DNA of 64,000 nt. It comes from Enterobacterales bacterium. GTDB taxonomy: Bacteria; Pseudomonadota; Gammaproteobacteria; Enterobacterales; Enterobacteriaceae. Where the stretch lies: NCBI GenBank assembly GCA_003864575.1, contig BHES01000004.1:1-64000 (forward strand), in the 5' to 3' direction. Shown one piece after another: positions 47,143 to 58,191 of the stretch. Position numbers and translations under genes: made by a program. Every line of letters begins with the position of its first letter. The stretch's first letter is position 1. The notes beneath the pieces were generated by a model that worked only from the letters and a program-made list of their open reading frames with translations, had not been told where the DNA came from and did no database searches.

Positions 47143-47168
47143 TTTCTTTATGCCATCAGCATAGGCTA

Positions 47169-48644
47169 TCAGCTGGCAACCGCGATACGTTTCATATCAG
47201 TCATATAACCGCGCAGCTTGTGGCCTACCGCTTCGATCGGGTGGTTACGGATAGCTTCGTTAACGTCACGCAGTTGCGCGTTATCAACGTGGGTACCCGC
47301 CACAGATTTACCCAGATCGCCTGCCTGCAGCGTGGTCATGAACTCTTTCAGCAATGGCACTGCTGCGTTGGCAAACAGGTAGTTACCGTATTCAGCCGTG
47401 TCAGAGATAACCACGTTCATTTCATACAGACGCTTACGTGCAACAGTGTTCGCGATCAGCGGCAGCTCGTGCAGTGATTCGTAGTAAGCAGATTCTTCGA
47501 TGATGCCGGCATCCACCATAGTTTCGAATGCCAGTTCAACGCCCGCTTTCACCATCGCAATCATCAGAACGCCATGATCGAAGTATTCCTGCTCTGCAAT
47601 TTTGCCTTCGAACTGTGGTGCGTTCTCGAACGCGGATGCGCCGGTCTCTTCACGCCAGGTCAGCAGGTTTTTATCATCGTTCGCCCAGTCAGCCATCATA
47701 CCGCTGGAGAATTCACCCGAGATGATGTCATCCATGTGTTTTTGGAACAGCGGCGCCATGATGCCTTTCAATTGCTCGGACAGGGCATAAGCACGCAGTT
47801 TCGCCGGGTTGGACAAGCGGTCCATCATCAGTGTGATACCGCCTTGCTTCAGCGCTTCAGTGATGGTTTCCCAGCCGAATTGCAGCAGCTTTTCTGCATA
47901 AGCTTCGTCAACGCCTTCAGCAACCAGTTTGTCGAAGCACAGCAGCGAACCGGCCTGCAGCATGCCACACAGAATAGTTTGCTCGCCCATCAGGTCAGAT
48001 TTTACTTCTGCAACGAAAGAAGATTGCAGAACGCCGGCACGGTGGCCGCCAGTTGCCGCAGCCCAGGCTTTAGCAATCGCCATGCCTTCGCCTTTCGGAT
48101 CATTTTCCGGGTGAACGGCGATCAGCGTCGGAACACCGAAACCACGTTTGTACTCTTCACGCACTTCGGTACCCGGACATTTTGGTGCCACCATCACCAC
48201 GGTGATGTCTTTACGGATTTTCTCGCCCACTTCAACGATGTTGAAGCCGTGGGAGTAACCCAGGGTCGCGCCGTCTTTCATCAGGGGCTGAACCGCTTTA
48301 ACCACGGCGCTGTGCTGTTTGTCCGGCGTCAGGTTAACCACCAGGTCTGCCTGTGGGATCAGTTCTTCGTAGGTGCCGACTTTGAAGCCGTTCTCGGTCG
48401 CTTTACGCCATGAAGCACGCTTCTCAGCAATCGCTTCTGCACGCAGGGTGTAGGAAACGTCCAGACCAGAGTCACGCATGTTCAGACCCTGGTTCAGGCC
48501 CTGCGCGCCACAGCCGACAATCACCACTTTTTTACCTTTGAGATAGCTGGCTTCATCGGCGAATTCGTCACGCCCCATAAAGCGGCATTTGCCCAATTGT
48601 GCCAACTGCTGGCGCAGGTTTAAGGTGTTGAAATAGTTAGCCAT
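47169..48644 (-). CDS. ilvC: Ketol-acid reductoisomerase
   Basis: [49 protein letters not shown]; 491 aa. Confidence 0.99.
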   Translation of the reverse strand: MANYFNTLNLRQQLAQLGKCRFMGRDEFADEASYLKGKKVVIVGCGAQGLNQGLNMRDSGLDVSYTLRAEAIAEKRASWRKATENGFKVGTYEELIPQADLVVNLTPDKQHSAVVKAVQPLMKDGATLGYSHGFNIVEVGEKIRKDITVVMVAPKCPGTEVREEYKRGFGVPTLIAVHPENDPKGEGMAIAKAWAAATGGHRAGVLQSSFVAEVKSDLMGEQTILCGMLQAGSLLCFDKLVAEGVDEAYAEKLLQFGWETITEALKQGGITLMMDRLSNPAKLRAYALSEQLKGIMAPLFQKHMDDIISGEFSSGMMADWANDDKNLLTWREETGASAFENAPQFEGKIAEQEYFDHGVLMIAMVKAGVELAFETMVDAGIIEESAYYESLHELPLIANTVARKRLYEMNVVISDTAEYGNYLFANAAVPLLKEFMTTLQAGDLGKSVAGTHVDNAQLRDVNEAIRNHPIEAVGHKLRGYMTDMKRIAVAS

Positions 48645-48790
48645 GGTAATACTCCGTTGTTCGAGGTGAGGATGCTGTGTAACTCTAAATAAATAATTTG
48701 TTTCACCGGTCTGTCGTCTGCCGGTGAACGCCGTGAAATCACTATATGTCATGTACTGCGTTGCTTAAATTGATATATTGAGAAGATGAC

Positions 48791-48807
48791 GTTGCAAATT
48801 ATGCAAC
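48791..48807. promoter_or_regulatory. Probable IlvY operator in the ilvC/ilvY intergenic region
   Basis: gttgcaaattatgcaac imperfect palindrome with TTGCA/TGCAA half-sites. Confidence 0.55.
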
Positions 48808-48841
48808 ATACTTCTTTCTCTTAAATCTGGGTAACCCGCTC

Positions 48842-49723
48842 ATGGATCTGCGCGATTTAAAGCTCTTTCTGCATCTGGCTGAAAGCCGCCATTTTGGGCG
48901 CTCATCCAAAGCTATGCATGTCAGTCCGTCAACCCTTTCACGCCAGATCCAACGGCTGGAAGAGGAACTCGGGCAACCGCTGTTTCAGCGAGATAACCGC
49001 ACCGTGCAGCTGACTGGCGCGGGTGAACATCTTAAAACGTTTGCCCAGCAGACATTGTTACAGTACCAACAACTTCGCCATTCGCTCGGCCAGCATGGAC
49101 CAACACTTAGCGGTGAACTGCGGTTGTTCTGCTCGGTGACTGCCGCTTATAGCCATCTCCCGCCGATCCTTGACCGTTTCCGGGCACAGCATCCGCTGGT
49201 TGAAATCAAACTAACCACCGGTGATGCCGCCGACGCGGTCGAAAAAGTGCAGTCAACCGAAGCGGATTTGGGTATTGCCGGACACCCTGAAACGCTGCCA
49301 TCCAGCGTGGATTTCACTAAGATCGGTGAAATCCCGATGATCCTGATAGCCCCTTCACTGCCCTGTGCCGTACGCATACAAACCAGTGAAGCCAGTCCCG
49401 ACTGGTCGCAAATTCCGTTTATCCTGCCGGAACATGGCCCGGCGCGAAAACGCATCGACATCTGGTTTAAACGCAACCGTCTTTCGAACCCGCTGATTTA
49501 CGCCACGGTGTCCGGCCACGAGGCCATTGTCTCAATGGTGGCGCTGGGCTGTGGTATTGCACTACTGCCCGACGTCGTGCTGGAGAACAGCCCTGAGCCG
49601 GTACGTAACCGCATTACCGTACTCGACAACGTGACGCTCGGCGCACCGCTAGAGCTCGGCGTTTGCGTACAAAAAAAACGCCTTAACGAGCCTCTGATCG
49701 ACGCCTTCTGGCAGTTGCTCTGA
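48842..49723 (+). CDS. ilvY: LysR-family activator IlvY
   Basis: MDLRDLKLFLHLAESRHFGRSSKAMHVSPSTLSRQIQRLEEELGQPLF; divergent from ilvC. Confidence 0.97.
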   Translation: MDLRDLKLFLHLAESRHFGRSSKAMHVSPSTLSRQIQRLEEELGQPLFQRDNRTVQLTGAGEHLKTFAQQTLLQYQQLRHSLGQHGPTLSGELRLFCSVTAAYSHLPPILDRFRAQHPLVEIKLTTGDAADAVEKVQSTEADLGIAGHPETLPSSVDFTKIGEIPMILIAPSLPCAVRIQTSEASPDWSQIPFILPEHGPARKRIDIWFKRNRLSNPLIYATVSGHEAIVSMVALGCGIALLPDVVLENSPEPVRNRITVLDNVTLGAPLELGVCVQKKRLNEPLIDAFWQLL

Positions 49724-49737
49724 GCATTTCAGACAAT

Positions 49738-49773
49738 AAAAAACGGGACCGTTTCAGGGTCCCGTTTTATTTA
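49738..49773. terminator. Bidirectional terminator between ilvY and ilvA
   Basis: aaaaaacgggaccgtttcagggtcccgttttattt. Confidence 0.88.
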
Positions 49774-51318
49774 TCAACCCGCCAGGAAGAAGCGGAACGC
49801 CGGATTATCACTTTCGTTGTGGCAATCGAAGCCCAACGCTGAAAGGTTTTTCTCAAACTCCGGTTCCTGATCGGTCAGTTCGAAAGCGGCCAGAACGCGG
49901 CCGAAATCGGTGCCGTGACTGCGGTAATGGAACAGTGAAATGTTCCAGTGCGTACCCAACGTATGCAGGAATTTCAGCAGCGCACCCGGTGATTCAGGGA
50001 ACTCAAAGCTGTAAAGCCTTTCACGTAGCGGCTTGCTCGGACGTCCGCCAACCATGTAACGCACATGCAGCTTGGCCATTTCATCGTCGGACAAATCCAC
50101 CACCTGATAACCGCCGTTGTGCAGTTCGTCGATGATCTCTTTACGTTCAGCGTGGCCACGCGTCAGACGGACACCCACAAAAATGCAGGCACTTTTGTCA
50201 TCGGCATAACGGTAGTTGAACTCCGTCACTGACCGTCCGCCCAGCAACTGGCAAAACTTCAGGAAGCTGCCTTTTTCTTCAGGAATCGTCACTGCCAGCA
50301 GCGCTTCACGCTGCTCACCCAGTTCACAACGCTCTGAAACGTAACGTAAACCGTGGAAGTTCACGTTGGCTCCCGAGAGGACATGCGCCAGACGTTCCCC
50401 CTGAATATTGTGCTGCTGAACATATTTTTTCAGCCCGGCCAGCGCCAGCGCGCCGGAAGGCTCGGCAATAGCACGCACGTCTTCAAACAAGTCTTTCACC
50501 GCAGCGCAGATAGCATCGCTGTCGACGGTGATCACATCGTCAAGATATTCGCGGCACAGACGGAAGGTTTCGTTACCGATACGCTTAACCGCCACGCCTT
50601 CGGCAAACAAACCGACACGAGCCAGATCGACGGGTTCTCCGGCGTCCAGCGCCGCACGCAGGCAGGCTGAATCTTCGGCCTCAACGCCAATCACCTGAAT
50701 CTGTGGCATCAGTTGTTTAATCAACACCGCCACGCCCGCCGCCAGACCACCACCGCCGACCGGCACAAATACCCGGTCGAGATGTGCGTCCTGTTGCAGC
50801 AGCTCCATGGCCAGCGTGCCCTGCCCGGCAATCACCGCCGGGTGGTCAAATGGGGGCACAAAGGTCATGCCCTGCTGCACGGAAAGCTCGATGGCCTTGC
50901 CTTTGGCTTCATCAAAGTTAGCGCCATAAAGCATCACTTCGCCGCCAAAATTACGCACGGCATCGACTTTGATATCCGCCGTGGCAACCGGCATAACGAT
51001 CAGCGATTTTATGCCTTTTTTGGTGGCTGACAACGCCACGCCCTGCGCATGGTTACCCGCCGACGCGGTGATCACGCCACGTGCGGCCTGCTCTTCGGTC
51101 AGGCTGGCAATCATCGAGTAAGCGCCGCGCAGTTTAAAGCTATGCACTGCCTGGCGGTCTTCCCTCTTCACCAGAATGGTGTTGCCCAACCGGGTAGAGA
51201 TCTTTTCCATGACCTGCAAAGGCGTGACCTGAGCCACTTCGTAAACCGGTGCCCGCAGTACAGCGCGGAGATACTCTGCGCCACACGGCTGGTCGGGTAG
51301 AGGTTGTGATACCGCCAT
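49774..51318 (-). CDS. ilvA: Biosynthetic threonine deaminase
   Basis: KREDRQAVHSFKLRGAYSMI; two ACT-like domains. Confidence 0.98.
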   Translation of the reverse strand: MAVSQPLPDQPCGAEYLRAVLRAPVYEVAQVTPLQVMEKISTRLGNTILVKREDRQAVHSFKLRGAYSMIASLTEEQAARGVITASAGNHAQGVALSATKKGIKSLIVMPVATADIKVDAVRNFGGEVMLYGANFDEAKGKAIELSVQQGMTFVPPFDHPAVIAGQGTLAMELLQQDAHLDRVFVPVGGGGLAAGVAVLIKQLMPQIQVIGVEAEDSACLRAALDAGEPVDLARVGLFAEGVAVKRIGNETFRLCREYLDDVITVDSDAICAAVKDLFEDVRAIAEPSGALALAGLKKYVQQHNIQGERLAHVLSGANVNFHGLRYVSERCELGEQREALLAVTIPEEKGSFLKFCQLLGGRSVTEFNYRYADDKSACIFVGVRLTRGHAERKEIIDELHNGGYQVVDLSDDEMAKLHVRYMVGGRPSKPLRERLYSFEFPESPGALLKFLHTLGTHWNISLFHYRSHGTDFGRVLAAFELTDQEPEFEKNLSALGFDCHNESDNPAFRFFLAG

Positions 51319-51323
51319 GGCTA

Positions 51324-53174
51324 CTAGCCTCCCAGCTTAGACTTGTCGCGAACGGCGCCTTTATCGGCACTGGTCGCCAGCATGGCGTAAGCACGCAGCG
51401 CATAAGAGACTTCACGTACACGGTTTTTCGGCGTCCAGGCTTTGTCGCCACGAGCCAGTTCTGCTTCGTGACGCGCCGCCAACTCTGCGGCAGGAACGTC
51501 GAGCACCATGCTGCGGTTAGGAATGTCGATGTCGATGAAGTCACCATCTTCAACCAGCGCAATCATGCCGCCGCTGCCCGCTTCAGGAGAAACGTGGCCG
51601 ATAGACAGTCCAGAAGTACCGCCGGAGAAACGACCGTCGGTGATCAGCGCACACTCTTTACCAAGACCCATGGATTTCAAATAAGTGGTCGGGTAGAGCA
51701 TTTCCTGCATGCCCGGACCGCCTTTTGGCCCTTCGTAGCGGATAACCACAACGTCGCCGGAAACCACTTTACCACCGAGGATTGCGCTCACGGCGTCATC
51801 CTGGCTTTCGTACACTTTGGCCGGGCCACGGAAGATCAGGTTGTCTTTATCCACGCCTGCGGTTTTAACGATACTGCCCGCTTCTGCGATGTTGCCGTAC
51901 AGCACGGCCAGGCCGCCTTCCAGACTGAACGCGTTTTCCAGCGAACGGATACAGCCTTCAGCACGGTCGTCATCCAGCGTGTCCCAGCGGCAATCCTGTG
52001 AGAATGCCTGCGTGGTACGGATACCGGCCGGACCAGCGCGGAACATTTTTTTCACGGCTTCATCTTTGGTCAGCATGATGTCGTACTGATTCAATGTTTC
52101 CGTCAGGTTCAGCCCAAGGATATTTTTGACGTCGCGGTTCAGCAGGTTCGCACGGTCCAGTTCGCCCAGAATTGCCAGTACACCACCGGCGCGGTGAACG
52201 TCTTCCATATGATATTTCGGGGTGCTTGGTGCCACTTTGCAAAGATGCGGGACGACGCGTGACAGACGGTCGATGTCGATCATATCGAACTCGATCCCGC
52301 CTTCCTGCGCAGCCGCCAGCAGGTGAAGAACGGTATTGGTCGAGCCGCCCATCGCGATATCCAGCGTCATGGCATTTTCGAATGCGGCTTTGCTGGCAAT
52401 GTTGCGTGGCAACGCGGTTTCGTCGTCTTGTTCGTAATAGCGCTTGGTCAGGGCAACGATGCGGCGGCCGGCGTTCAGGAACAACTCTCTGCGATCGGCG
52501 TGGGTCGCCAGCAGTGAACCGTTACCTGGCTGAGACAGACCCAGCGCTTCGGTTAGGCAGTTCATCGAGTTGGCGGTGAACATGCCGGAACATGAACCGC
52601 AGGTCGGACAGGCAGAACGTTCGATCTGTTCGCTGTCGGCGTCGCTGACGTTCGGATTTGCGCCCTGGATCATGGCATCGACCAGATCGAGCTTGATGAT
52701 TTTGTCAGACAGCTTGGTTTTACCGGCTTCCATTGGACCGCCGGAAACGAAGATCACCGGAATGTTCAGGCGCAGTGACGCCATCAGCATTCCCGGGGTG
52801 ATTTTGTCGCAGTTGGATATACAGACCATGGCGTCGGCGCAGTGGGCGTTCACCATGTACTCCACTGAGTCGGCGATCAGTTCGCGCGAAGGCAATGAAT
52901 ACAGCATGCCACCGTGGCCCATAGCAATACCGTCGTCCACAGCAATGGTGTTGAATTCTTTCGCTACACCGCCGGAGGCTTCGATCTGTTCGGCAACCAG
53001 TTTACCCAGATCGCGCAAGTGCACGTGGCCCGGCACGAACTGGGTAAAGGAGTTAACGACAGCAATAATGGGTTTACCGAAATCATCATCGGTCATCCCG
53101 GTAGCACGCCATAAAGCGCGGGCGCCAGCCATGTTGCGGCCATGAGTCGTGGTATGGGAACGATACTTAGGCAT
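51324..53174 (-). CDS. ilvD: Dihydroxy-acid dehydratase
   Basis: [27 protein letters not shown]; 616 aa. Confidence 0.99.
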   Translation of the reverse strand: MPKYRSHTTTHGRNMAGARALWRATGMTDDDFGKPIIAVVNSFTQFVPGHVHLRDLGKLVAEQIEASGGVAKEFNTIAVDDGIAMGHGGMLYSLPSRELIADSVEYMVNAHCADAMVCISNCDKITPGMLMASLRLNIPVIFVSGGPMEAGKTKLSDKIIKLDLVDAMIQGANPNVSDADSEQIERSACPTCGSCSGMFTANSMNCLTEALGLSQPGNGSLLATHADRRELFLNAGRRIVALTKRYYEQDDETALPRNIASKAAFENAMTLDIAMGGSTNTVLHLLAAAQEGGIEFDMIDIDRLSRVVPHLCKVAPSTPKYHMEDVHRAGGVLAILGELDRANLLNRDVKNILGLNLTETLNQYDIMLTKDEAVKKMFRAGPAGIRTTQAFSQDCRWDTLDDDRAEGCIRSLENAFSLEGGLAVLYGNIAEAGSIVKTAGVDKDNLIFRGPAKVYESQDDAVSAILGGKVVSGDVVVIRYEGPKGGPGMQEMLYPTTYLKSMGLGKECALITDGRFSGGTSGLSIGHVSPEAGSGGMIALVEDGDFIDIDIPNRSMVLDVPAAELAARHEAELARGDKAWTPKNRVREVSYALRAYAMLATSADKGAVRDKSKLGG

Positions 53175-53240
53175 GCTCTATTCACTCCAAATCATTTCTG
53201 TTTGGCAGGCAGCAATGTGCTGCCTGCTTAATTTTGTATT

Positions 53241-53363
53241 TATCCTAAATCATTCGGGTTGCATAAAGGCGGCAACTGAATGAATCCCCAGGAGCTTACT
53301 CAGGTAAGTGACCGGGGTGAATGAAGGCAGCCAACGCAGAGGCAGCCCGAAGGATGACGGATA
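53241..53363. repeat. ERIC (enterobacterial repetitive intergenic consensus) element
   Basis: TATCC...GGATA ends; core tgaatccccaggagcttact and aggtaagtgaccggggtga correspond to the classical ERIC1R/ERIC2 primer sequences. Confidence 0.9.
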
Positions 53364-53366
53364 AAA

Positions 53367-54296
53367 TTATTGGGGGTTGATTGGATCCAACCAACCCCAT
53401 TTGTCTTCGGTTTTGCCGGTAAACAACCCGAAGAAGGCATCCTGAATTTGTTTAGTGATCGGGCCGCGTTTGCCGATACCGACCTGAATGCCGTCAACGC
53501 TGCGCACCGGCGTAATTTCTGCCGCAGTACCGGACATAAACACTTCGTCAGCCAGATACAGGGATTCGCGTGACAATACTTGCTCGCGAACTTCAAGGCC
53601 CATGTCTTTCGCCAGCTTGATAATGGCATCACGGGTGATACCCGGCAGTGCAGAAGAGGTAAACGGAGGCGTGAACAGAATGCCCTCTTTCACTTCGAAC
53701 AGGTTCTCGCCAGCACCTTCGGAAACATAACCGTGGATGTCGAGTGCGATACCTTCCTGATAACCATGGCGGCGTGCTTCGCTGCCCACCAGCAATGAGG
53801 AGAGGTAGTTACCACCGGCTTTTGCGGCGGTCGGAATGGTGTTAGCGGCAACGCGGTTCCAGGAAGACACCATCGCGTCGATGCCCTGCTCCAGCGCTTC
53901 TTCGCCCAGATATGCACCCCACGGGAAGGCGGCGATGATCACATCAGTTTTATAGCCATCCGGCGGGTTTACGCCCATACCCACATCGCCAACAAACACC
54001 AGCGGGCGGATATACGCGCTGACCAGATTGTTTTTACGCAGGGTTTCGCGGCAGGCTTCCATCAGCTCGTCAACGCTCTGAGTCACCGGCATGCGGTAGA
54101 TTTTTGCTGAGTCACGCAGACGCTGCATGTGTTCACGGTGGCGGAATACCACTGGGCCTTTGTGGGAGTCGTAGCAACGGACGCCTTCAAAGACTGAGGT
54201 GCCGTAATGCAGTGCGTGTGACATTACGTGAACTTTGGCTTCCGCCCAGGGAACCATCTCGCCGTTGAACCAAATGAAATCAGCTTTCTTCGTCAT
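53367..54296 (-). CDS. ilvE: Branched-chain amino acid aminotransferase
   Basis: MTKKADFIWFNGEMVPWAEAKVHVMSHALHYGTSVFEG. Confidence 0.99.
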   Translation of the reverse strand: MTKKADFIWFNGEMVPWAEAKVHVMSHALHYGTSVFEGVRCYDSHKGPVVFRHREHMQRLRDSAKIYRMPVTQSVDELMEACRETLRKNNLVSAYIRPLVFVGDVGMGVNPPDGYKTDVIIAAFPWGAYLGEEALEQGIDAMVSSWNRVAANTIPTAAKAGGNYLSSLLVGSEARRHGYQEGIALDIHGYVSEGAGENLFEVKEGILFTPPFTSSALPGITRDAIIKLAKDMGLEVREQVLSRESLYLADEVFMSGTAAEITPVRSVDGIQVGIGKRGPITKQIQDAFFGLFTGKTEDKWGWLDPINPQ

Positions 54297-54312
54297 TCTC
54301 TCTTTCCCTTAC

Positions 54313-54576
54313 TCACGCATTCGCGCGTATTTGTTGTGATGTGTGTTGTTGGATCTCGACGCAGGCGACATCCATCAGTTTGCTTAACTGTGAAGACAGT
54401 AAATCTACAGACCGCTGGCTGGCAACGGTCAATTCAATATTTATGTTTTCCGCATTGACCATCGGACTCATATTCATCGCGCACACCTGGAAACCACGGT
54501 GGCGCACTACGCGCAATACGCGCTCTAACATTTCAGGGCGAAAACGCGCCTGGATTGAGACGTTATGCTGCATCAT
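54313..54576 (-). CDS. ilvM: Acetolactate synthase II small subunit
   Basis: [36 protein letters not shown]. Confidence 0.97.
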   Translation of the reverse strand: MMQHNVSIQARFRPEMLERVLRVVRHRGFQVCAMNMSPMVNAENINIELTVASQRSVDLLSSQLSKLMDVACVEIQQHTSQQIRANA

Positions 54577-56222
54577 GACATTTTCTCCAACATGGTTTCG
54601 TTACCAGCACCCGGTGGAACCAGGGGCCAGACGTTCTGGCTTTCATCGATGGAAACCTGAAGCAAATAGGGACCTTCGCTATTGAAGAAAGCATCCAGGG
54701 CGGCGTCGACTTGATCTTTACGGCTGATACGTTGGCCGGGAATATCGAATGCGCTGGCCAGCGTGACAAAATCGGGGTTATCGGAGAGGTTGGTTTCACT
54801 GTAGCGGCCATCAAAAAACAGCTCCTGCCACTGTCGAACCATCCCTAACCGCTGGTTATCCAGTAACAGGATTTTTACCGGTAATTTTTTTCGTTTTATG
54901 GTGCCCAATTCCTGAACGTTCATCATGAAAGAGCCATCGCCCGACACGCAGATCACCATGTCATCCGGACGAGCAACCTGCGCCCCCACGGCGGCAGGAA
55001 TACCAAAGCCCATGGTACCCAGGCCGCTGGAGGTGATGAAGTTTTCAGGGCGGGTGAATTGCATGTGTTGGGCAGTCCACATCTGATGCTGGCCCACGTC
55101 GGTGGTCACCACGGTGTCGGCCGCTTTACGGTCAGAAACCTGCTTCAACAGCAACGGGGCGAAAATCGCGTCCCCCGGATGGTCATATCGCCATTCGCCC
55201 TGCGCTTTCAGTGTCATTACGTGGTCACGCCATGCTGCGATCGACAGCGGTTGTTTGAGCGCCGGTAATAACGTTTTCAGATCACCCTGCAATGCTACAT
55301 GCGCCTGACGCAGCTTGTTCAGTTCGGCCGGGTCGATATCCATATGAATCACGGCGGCGTGTGGGGCAAAAGTGTTTAATTTTCCCGTCACGCGGTCATC
55401 AAAACGTGCACCCACCGCGATCAGCAAATCACAGCTTTGCACCGCCAGATTGGCGGCTTTGGTGCCGTGCATACCAAGCATGCCTAGGTAGCAGGCATCG
55501 CTGGCATCCGGCGCGCCCAGCCCTTTCAGCGTCGCGACGGCAGGCATGCCCGTGGCGCGGATAAATTCCCGCAGTGCAGGAACAGCCTGAGCGATACCTA
55601 CGCCGCCGCCGACATACAGCATCGGTTTCTGCGCCGCAGCGATCATCTCATACGCCTGTTGCAATTCAGCGGCCGGATGTGGGAACTGCTCTTCGACCGC
55701 CAGCAAGTGCGGTGGCAGTTCGCCGGTGGCCAGTTGGATATCTTTCGGAATGTCGATCAGAACCGGACCAGGACGCCCGCTGCTGGCGATGGCAAAGGCC
55801 TCGGCCATGATCTCCGGCAGTGCCTCCAGCGACTCGACCAGAAAGCTGTGTTTGGTGCAGGCCAGCGATAACCCCAACACGTCAATCTCCTGAAAGGCGT
55901 CGGTACCAATGAGCGCCGAGCCTACCTGACCGGTGATAGCCACCAGCGGCACGGAGTCCATTAAGGCGTCGGCCAAACCGGTTATCAAATTCGTCGCACC
56001 GGGACCTGAAGTGGCGATGCAGACGCCAACTTTTCCGGTTGAACGGGCATAACCAATGGCTGCCATCGCAGCGCCTTGCTCATGGCGGCACAACAGGTGT
56101 TCCACGCCGCCGTCATACAATGCATCGTATACCGGCATTATTGCACCGCCCGGGTAGCCGAAAACCATATCGACACCCTGTGCGCGCAACGCTTGTACTA
56201 CCCACTGTGCTCCGTTCATCAT
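54573..56222 (-). CDS. ilvG: Acetolactate synthase II large subunit, full length
   Basis: [59 protein letters not shown]; uninterrupted frame. Confidence 0.98.
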   Translation of the reverse strand: MMNGAQWVVQALRAQGVDMVFGYPGGAIMPVYDALYDGGVEHLLCRHEQGAAMAAIGYARSTGKVGVCIATSGPGATNLITGLADALMDSVPLVAITGQVGSALIGTDAFQEIDVLGLSLACTKHSFLVESLEALPEIMAEAFAIASSGRPGPVLIDIPKDIQLATGELPPHLLAVEEQFPHPAAELQQAYEMIAAAQKPMLYVGGGVGIAQAVPALREFIRATGMPAVATLKGLGAPDASDACYLGMLGMHGTKAANLAVQSCDLLIAVGARFDDRVTGKLNTFAPHAAVIHMDIDPAELNKLRQAHVALQGDLKTLLPALKQPLSIAAWRDHVMTLKAQGEWRYDHPGDAIFAPLLLKQVSDRKAADTVVTTDVGQHQMWTAQHMQFTRPENFITSSGLGTMGFGIPAAVGAQVARPDDMVICVSGDGSFMMNVQELGTIKRKKLPVKILLLDNQRLGMVRQWQELFFDGRYSETNLSDNPDFVTLASAFDIPGQRISRKDQVDAALDAFFNSEGPYLLQVSIDESQNVWPLVPPGAGNETMLEKMS

Positions 56223-56303
56223 TATTCCCCTGCCTTTTCCGGTTCTTTACAGAACATTATGCTGTTGCTCATTTTCTGTTCTCGCTTCAAATTATGCTGA
56301 CAA

Positions 56304-56342
56304 TAAAAAACCCCCGGACCTTTCGGTGCGGGGGTTCTTTTC
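56304..56342 (-). terminator. ilvL attenuator (transcription terminator)
   Basis: - strand agaacccccgcaccgaaaggtccgggggttttttattg. Confidence 0.92.
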
Positions 56343-56356
56343 AGGTTCAGGCTTGT

Positions 56357-56458
56357 TTAATAAGCCTTTCTTCGTCCAAGTGCAGCCCCGCACGGTGGGA
56401 TAATAATCACCACCACGCTAATCACGACTAGGCTAACTACGAGGAGAAGGGCTTTCAT
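56357..56458 (-). CDS. ilvL: ilvGMEDA leader peptide, MKALLLVVSLVVISVVVIIIPPCGAALGRRKAY
   Basis: Val/Ile/Leu-rich 33-aa peptide just upstream of the attenuator hairpin. Confidence 0.95.
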   Translation of the reverse strand: MKALLLVVSLVVISVVVIIIPPCGAALGRRKAY

Positions 56459-56589
56459 TTTGGTTTCTTCAATTCTTCATTACGAACGATTACCTACAGA
56501 GTTATCACAGTTAGATATTTAATGACAACACTTTTCTTACGTTATGATCTGTAGCCTGCTCATCATTAATGTGAAAATAATGAATAAAA

Positions 56590-57828
56590 TCAGGTACTGG
56601 AACGTATTTCGTCGCCTGATGATTTTGTTGCCCCATTGATCACTTTTCCGCGCGTATCCCGGCCAAATGACACCAGTACAGCAATCACGATAGCCACGGT
56701 ACCTGCCACCATTGCCATCGCTAACCCGTAGTTATGTCCATGGCTTTCGGCAATGTAAGCCTGCAGGGTAGCATTCACCGAGGCCAGCAGATTCCCTAAC
56801 TGATAAACGAACCCCGGTAGCACGGCGCGGGTATTTGCAGGCACCAGTTCGGTAAGGTAGGAAGGCACCACACCCCATGCGCCCTGAACCATAAATTGCA
56901 TCAAAAATGCCCCCAAACCGATCGTCCATGTCCCGCTGGAGAATGCCCAGAGAGGGATCACTGGCAATGAGAGTAAGGCCGCGATAATAATCGCTTTTTT
57001 GCGTCCAATACGCTCTGACAGTGTGCCGAAGAAGATGCCACCAATGATCGAGGCGATGGTGTAGCCAATGGCGATCAGGCTGACGGTATGCGCGTCAAAA
57101 CCATGCTGAATTTTCAGGAAGGAAGGATAAAGATCCTGCGTCCCGTGACTAAAGAAGTTGAAGGCCGCCATCAGAATCACCAGGTAGAGGCAAAGCTTCC
57201 ATTGCGATTTCAGTACCGGCAACAGCGCAGTGCTCTCTTTGCGTTCGCGGGCTGCCAGCCAGACCGGGGATTCCTGCACTTTGAACCAGATAAACGGTAA
57301 CAGGAAAATCGGTACGGCACCGATAACAAACATGCCGCGCCAACCAACCATGTTGGAGAATAACCCGTAAACCACCGCCGCCAGCAGGTAACCGAACGGG
57401 TAACCCGCCTGGAAAACTCCGGACATAAATCCGCGAGAACGGTCCGGAATCGTCTCCATCGCCAGCGAGGAAGCAACACCCCACACACCGCCCATGGCTA
57501 CGCCGTAAATCACGCGCAGGATAAGGAAAACCGTCAGTGAAGGTGCCGCCGCGGTGCAAAGCTCAAACACAGAGAAGAAGGCAATATTGACCATCAAAAT
57601 CGGCTTGCGCCCGTATTTCTCCGCCGCGCGACCAAACAACAGCGCACCGATAGGCCGTACCGCAAGAGTCAGAAGAATTGCCAACGTGACTTCTTTGATA
57701 TCGACATGAAAAGCACTGGCAATATCGCTCAGAAGGAAAACAAGAATAAAGAAATCAAAGGCATCGAGTGTCCAGCTGAGAAAGCTGGCAATAGCGACAT
57801 TGCGCTGTCTGGAGGTCCAACCGAACAT
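56590..57828 (-). CDS. MFS transporter, sialate/lactate:H+ symporter (SHS)-like
   Basis: 12-TM pattern; FLSWTLDAFDFFILVFLLSDIA, GRAAEKYGRKPILM, GGVWGVASSLAMETIPDRSRG. Confidence 0.8.
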   Translation of the reverse strand: MFGWTSRQRNVAIASFLSWTLDAFDFFILVFLLSDIASAFHVDIKEVTLAILLTLAVRPIGALLFGRAAEKYGRKPILMVNIAFFSVFELCTAAAPSLTVFLILRVIYGVAMGGVWGVASSLAMETIPDRSRGFMSGVFQAGYPFGYLLAAVVYGLFSNMVGWRGMFVIGAVPIFLLPFIWFKVQESPVWLAARERKESTALLPVLKSQWKLCLYLVILMAAFNFFSHGTQDLYPSFLKIQHGFDAHTVSLIAIGYTIASIIGGIFFGTLSERIGRKKAIIIAALLSLPVIPLWAFSSGTWTIGLGAFLMQFMVQGAWGVVPSYLTELVPANTRAVLPGFVYQLGNLLASVNATLQAYIAESHGHNYGLAMAMVAGTVAIVIAVLVSFGRDTRGKVINGATKSSGDEIRSST

Positions 57829-58191
57829 GATGTATTTCCTATCCCGGAAAAGTGTAGGGTGCGCTCCCTGAAGTTTCCGGCGTGGACCAGAGAGGCTGAG
57901 GTGATGTTAAGCAACAACCGCAAATGTTTAATTATTGTTAAGATACAAATGAATTAAACACCCTCAATGAGTAGCCATCAACATGATTAGGCGGCTAATT
58001 TGTTTCCGGATCGCGCAAAGTGTTAACGGGTGTTGCCCACGGTGCGATCAGCCTCGCAATACCCTGCTGAAGTTTCACGACCAACAAATATGATTGCGAG
58101 GATTCCTGGAGTGCGCGCCTTATGCCAAAGCGCTCTCGCCGTTATTAAGCCATGCTGCGGTCTGAGGTTCGCTTATCGCAAGGAAAAGCCC

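Noticed and set aside
47574-48413. 279-aa plus-strand ORF antisense to ilvC
   Set aside because: Shadow of the highly biased ilvC codon usage; no RBS or family motifs.
51249-52001. 250-aa ORF antisense to ilvD/ilvA
   Set aside because: Shadow ORF; spans the end of two conserved genes.
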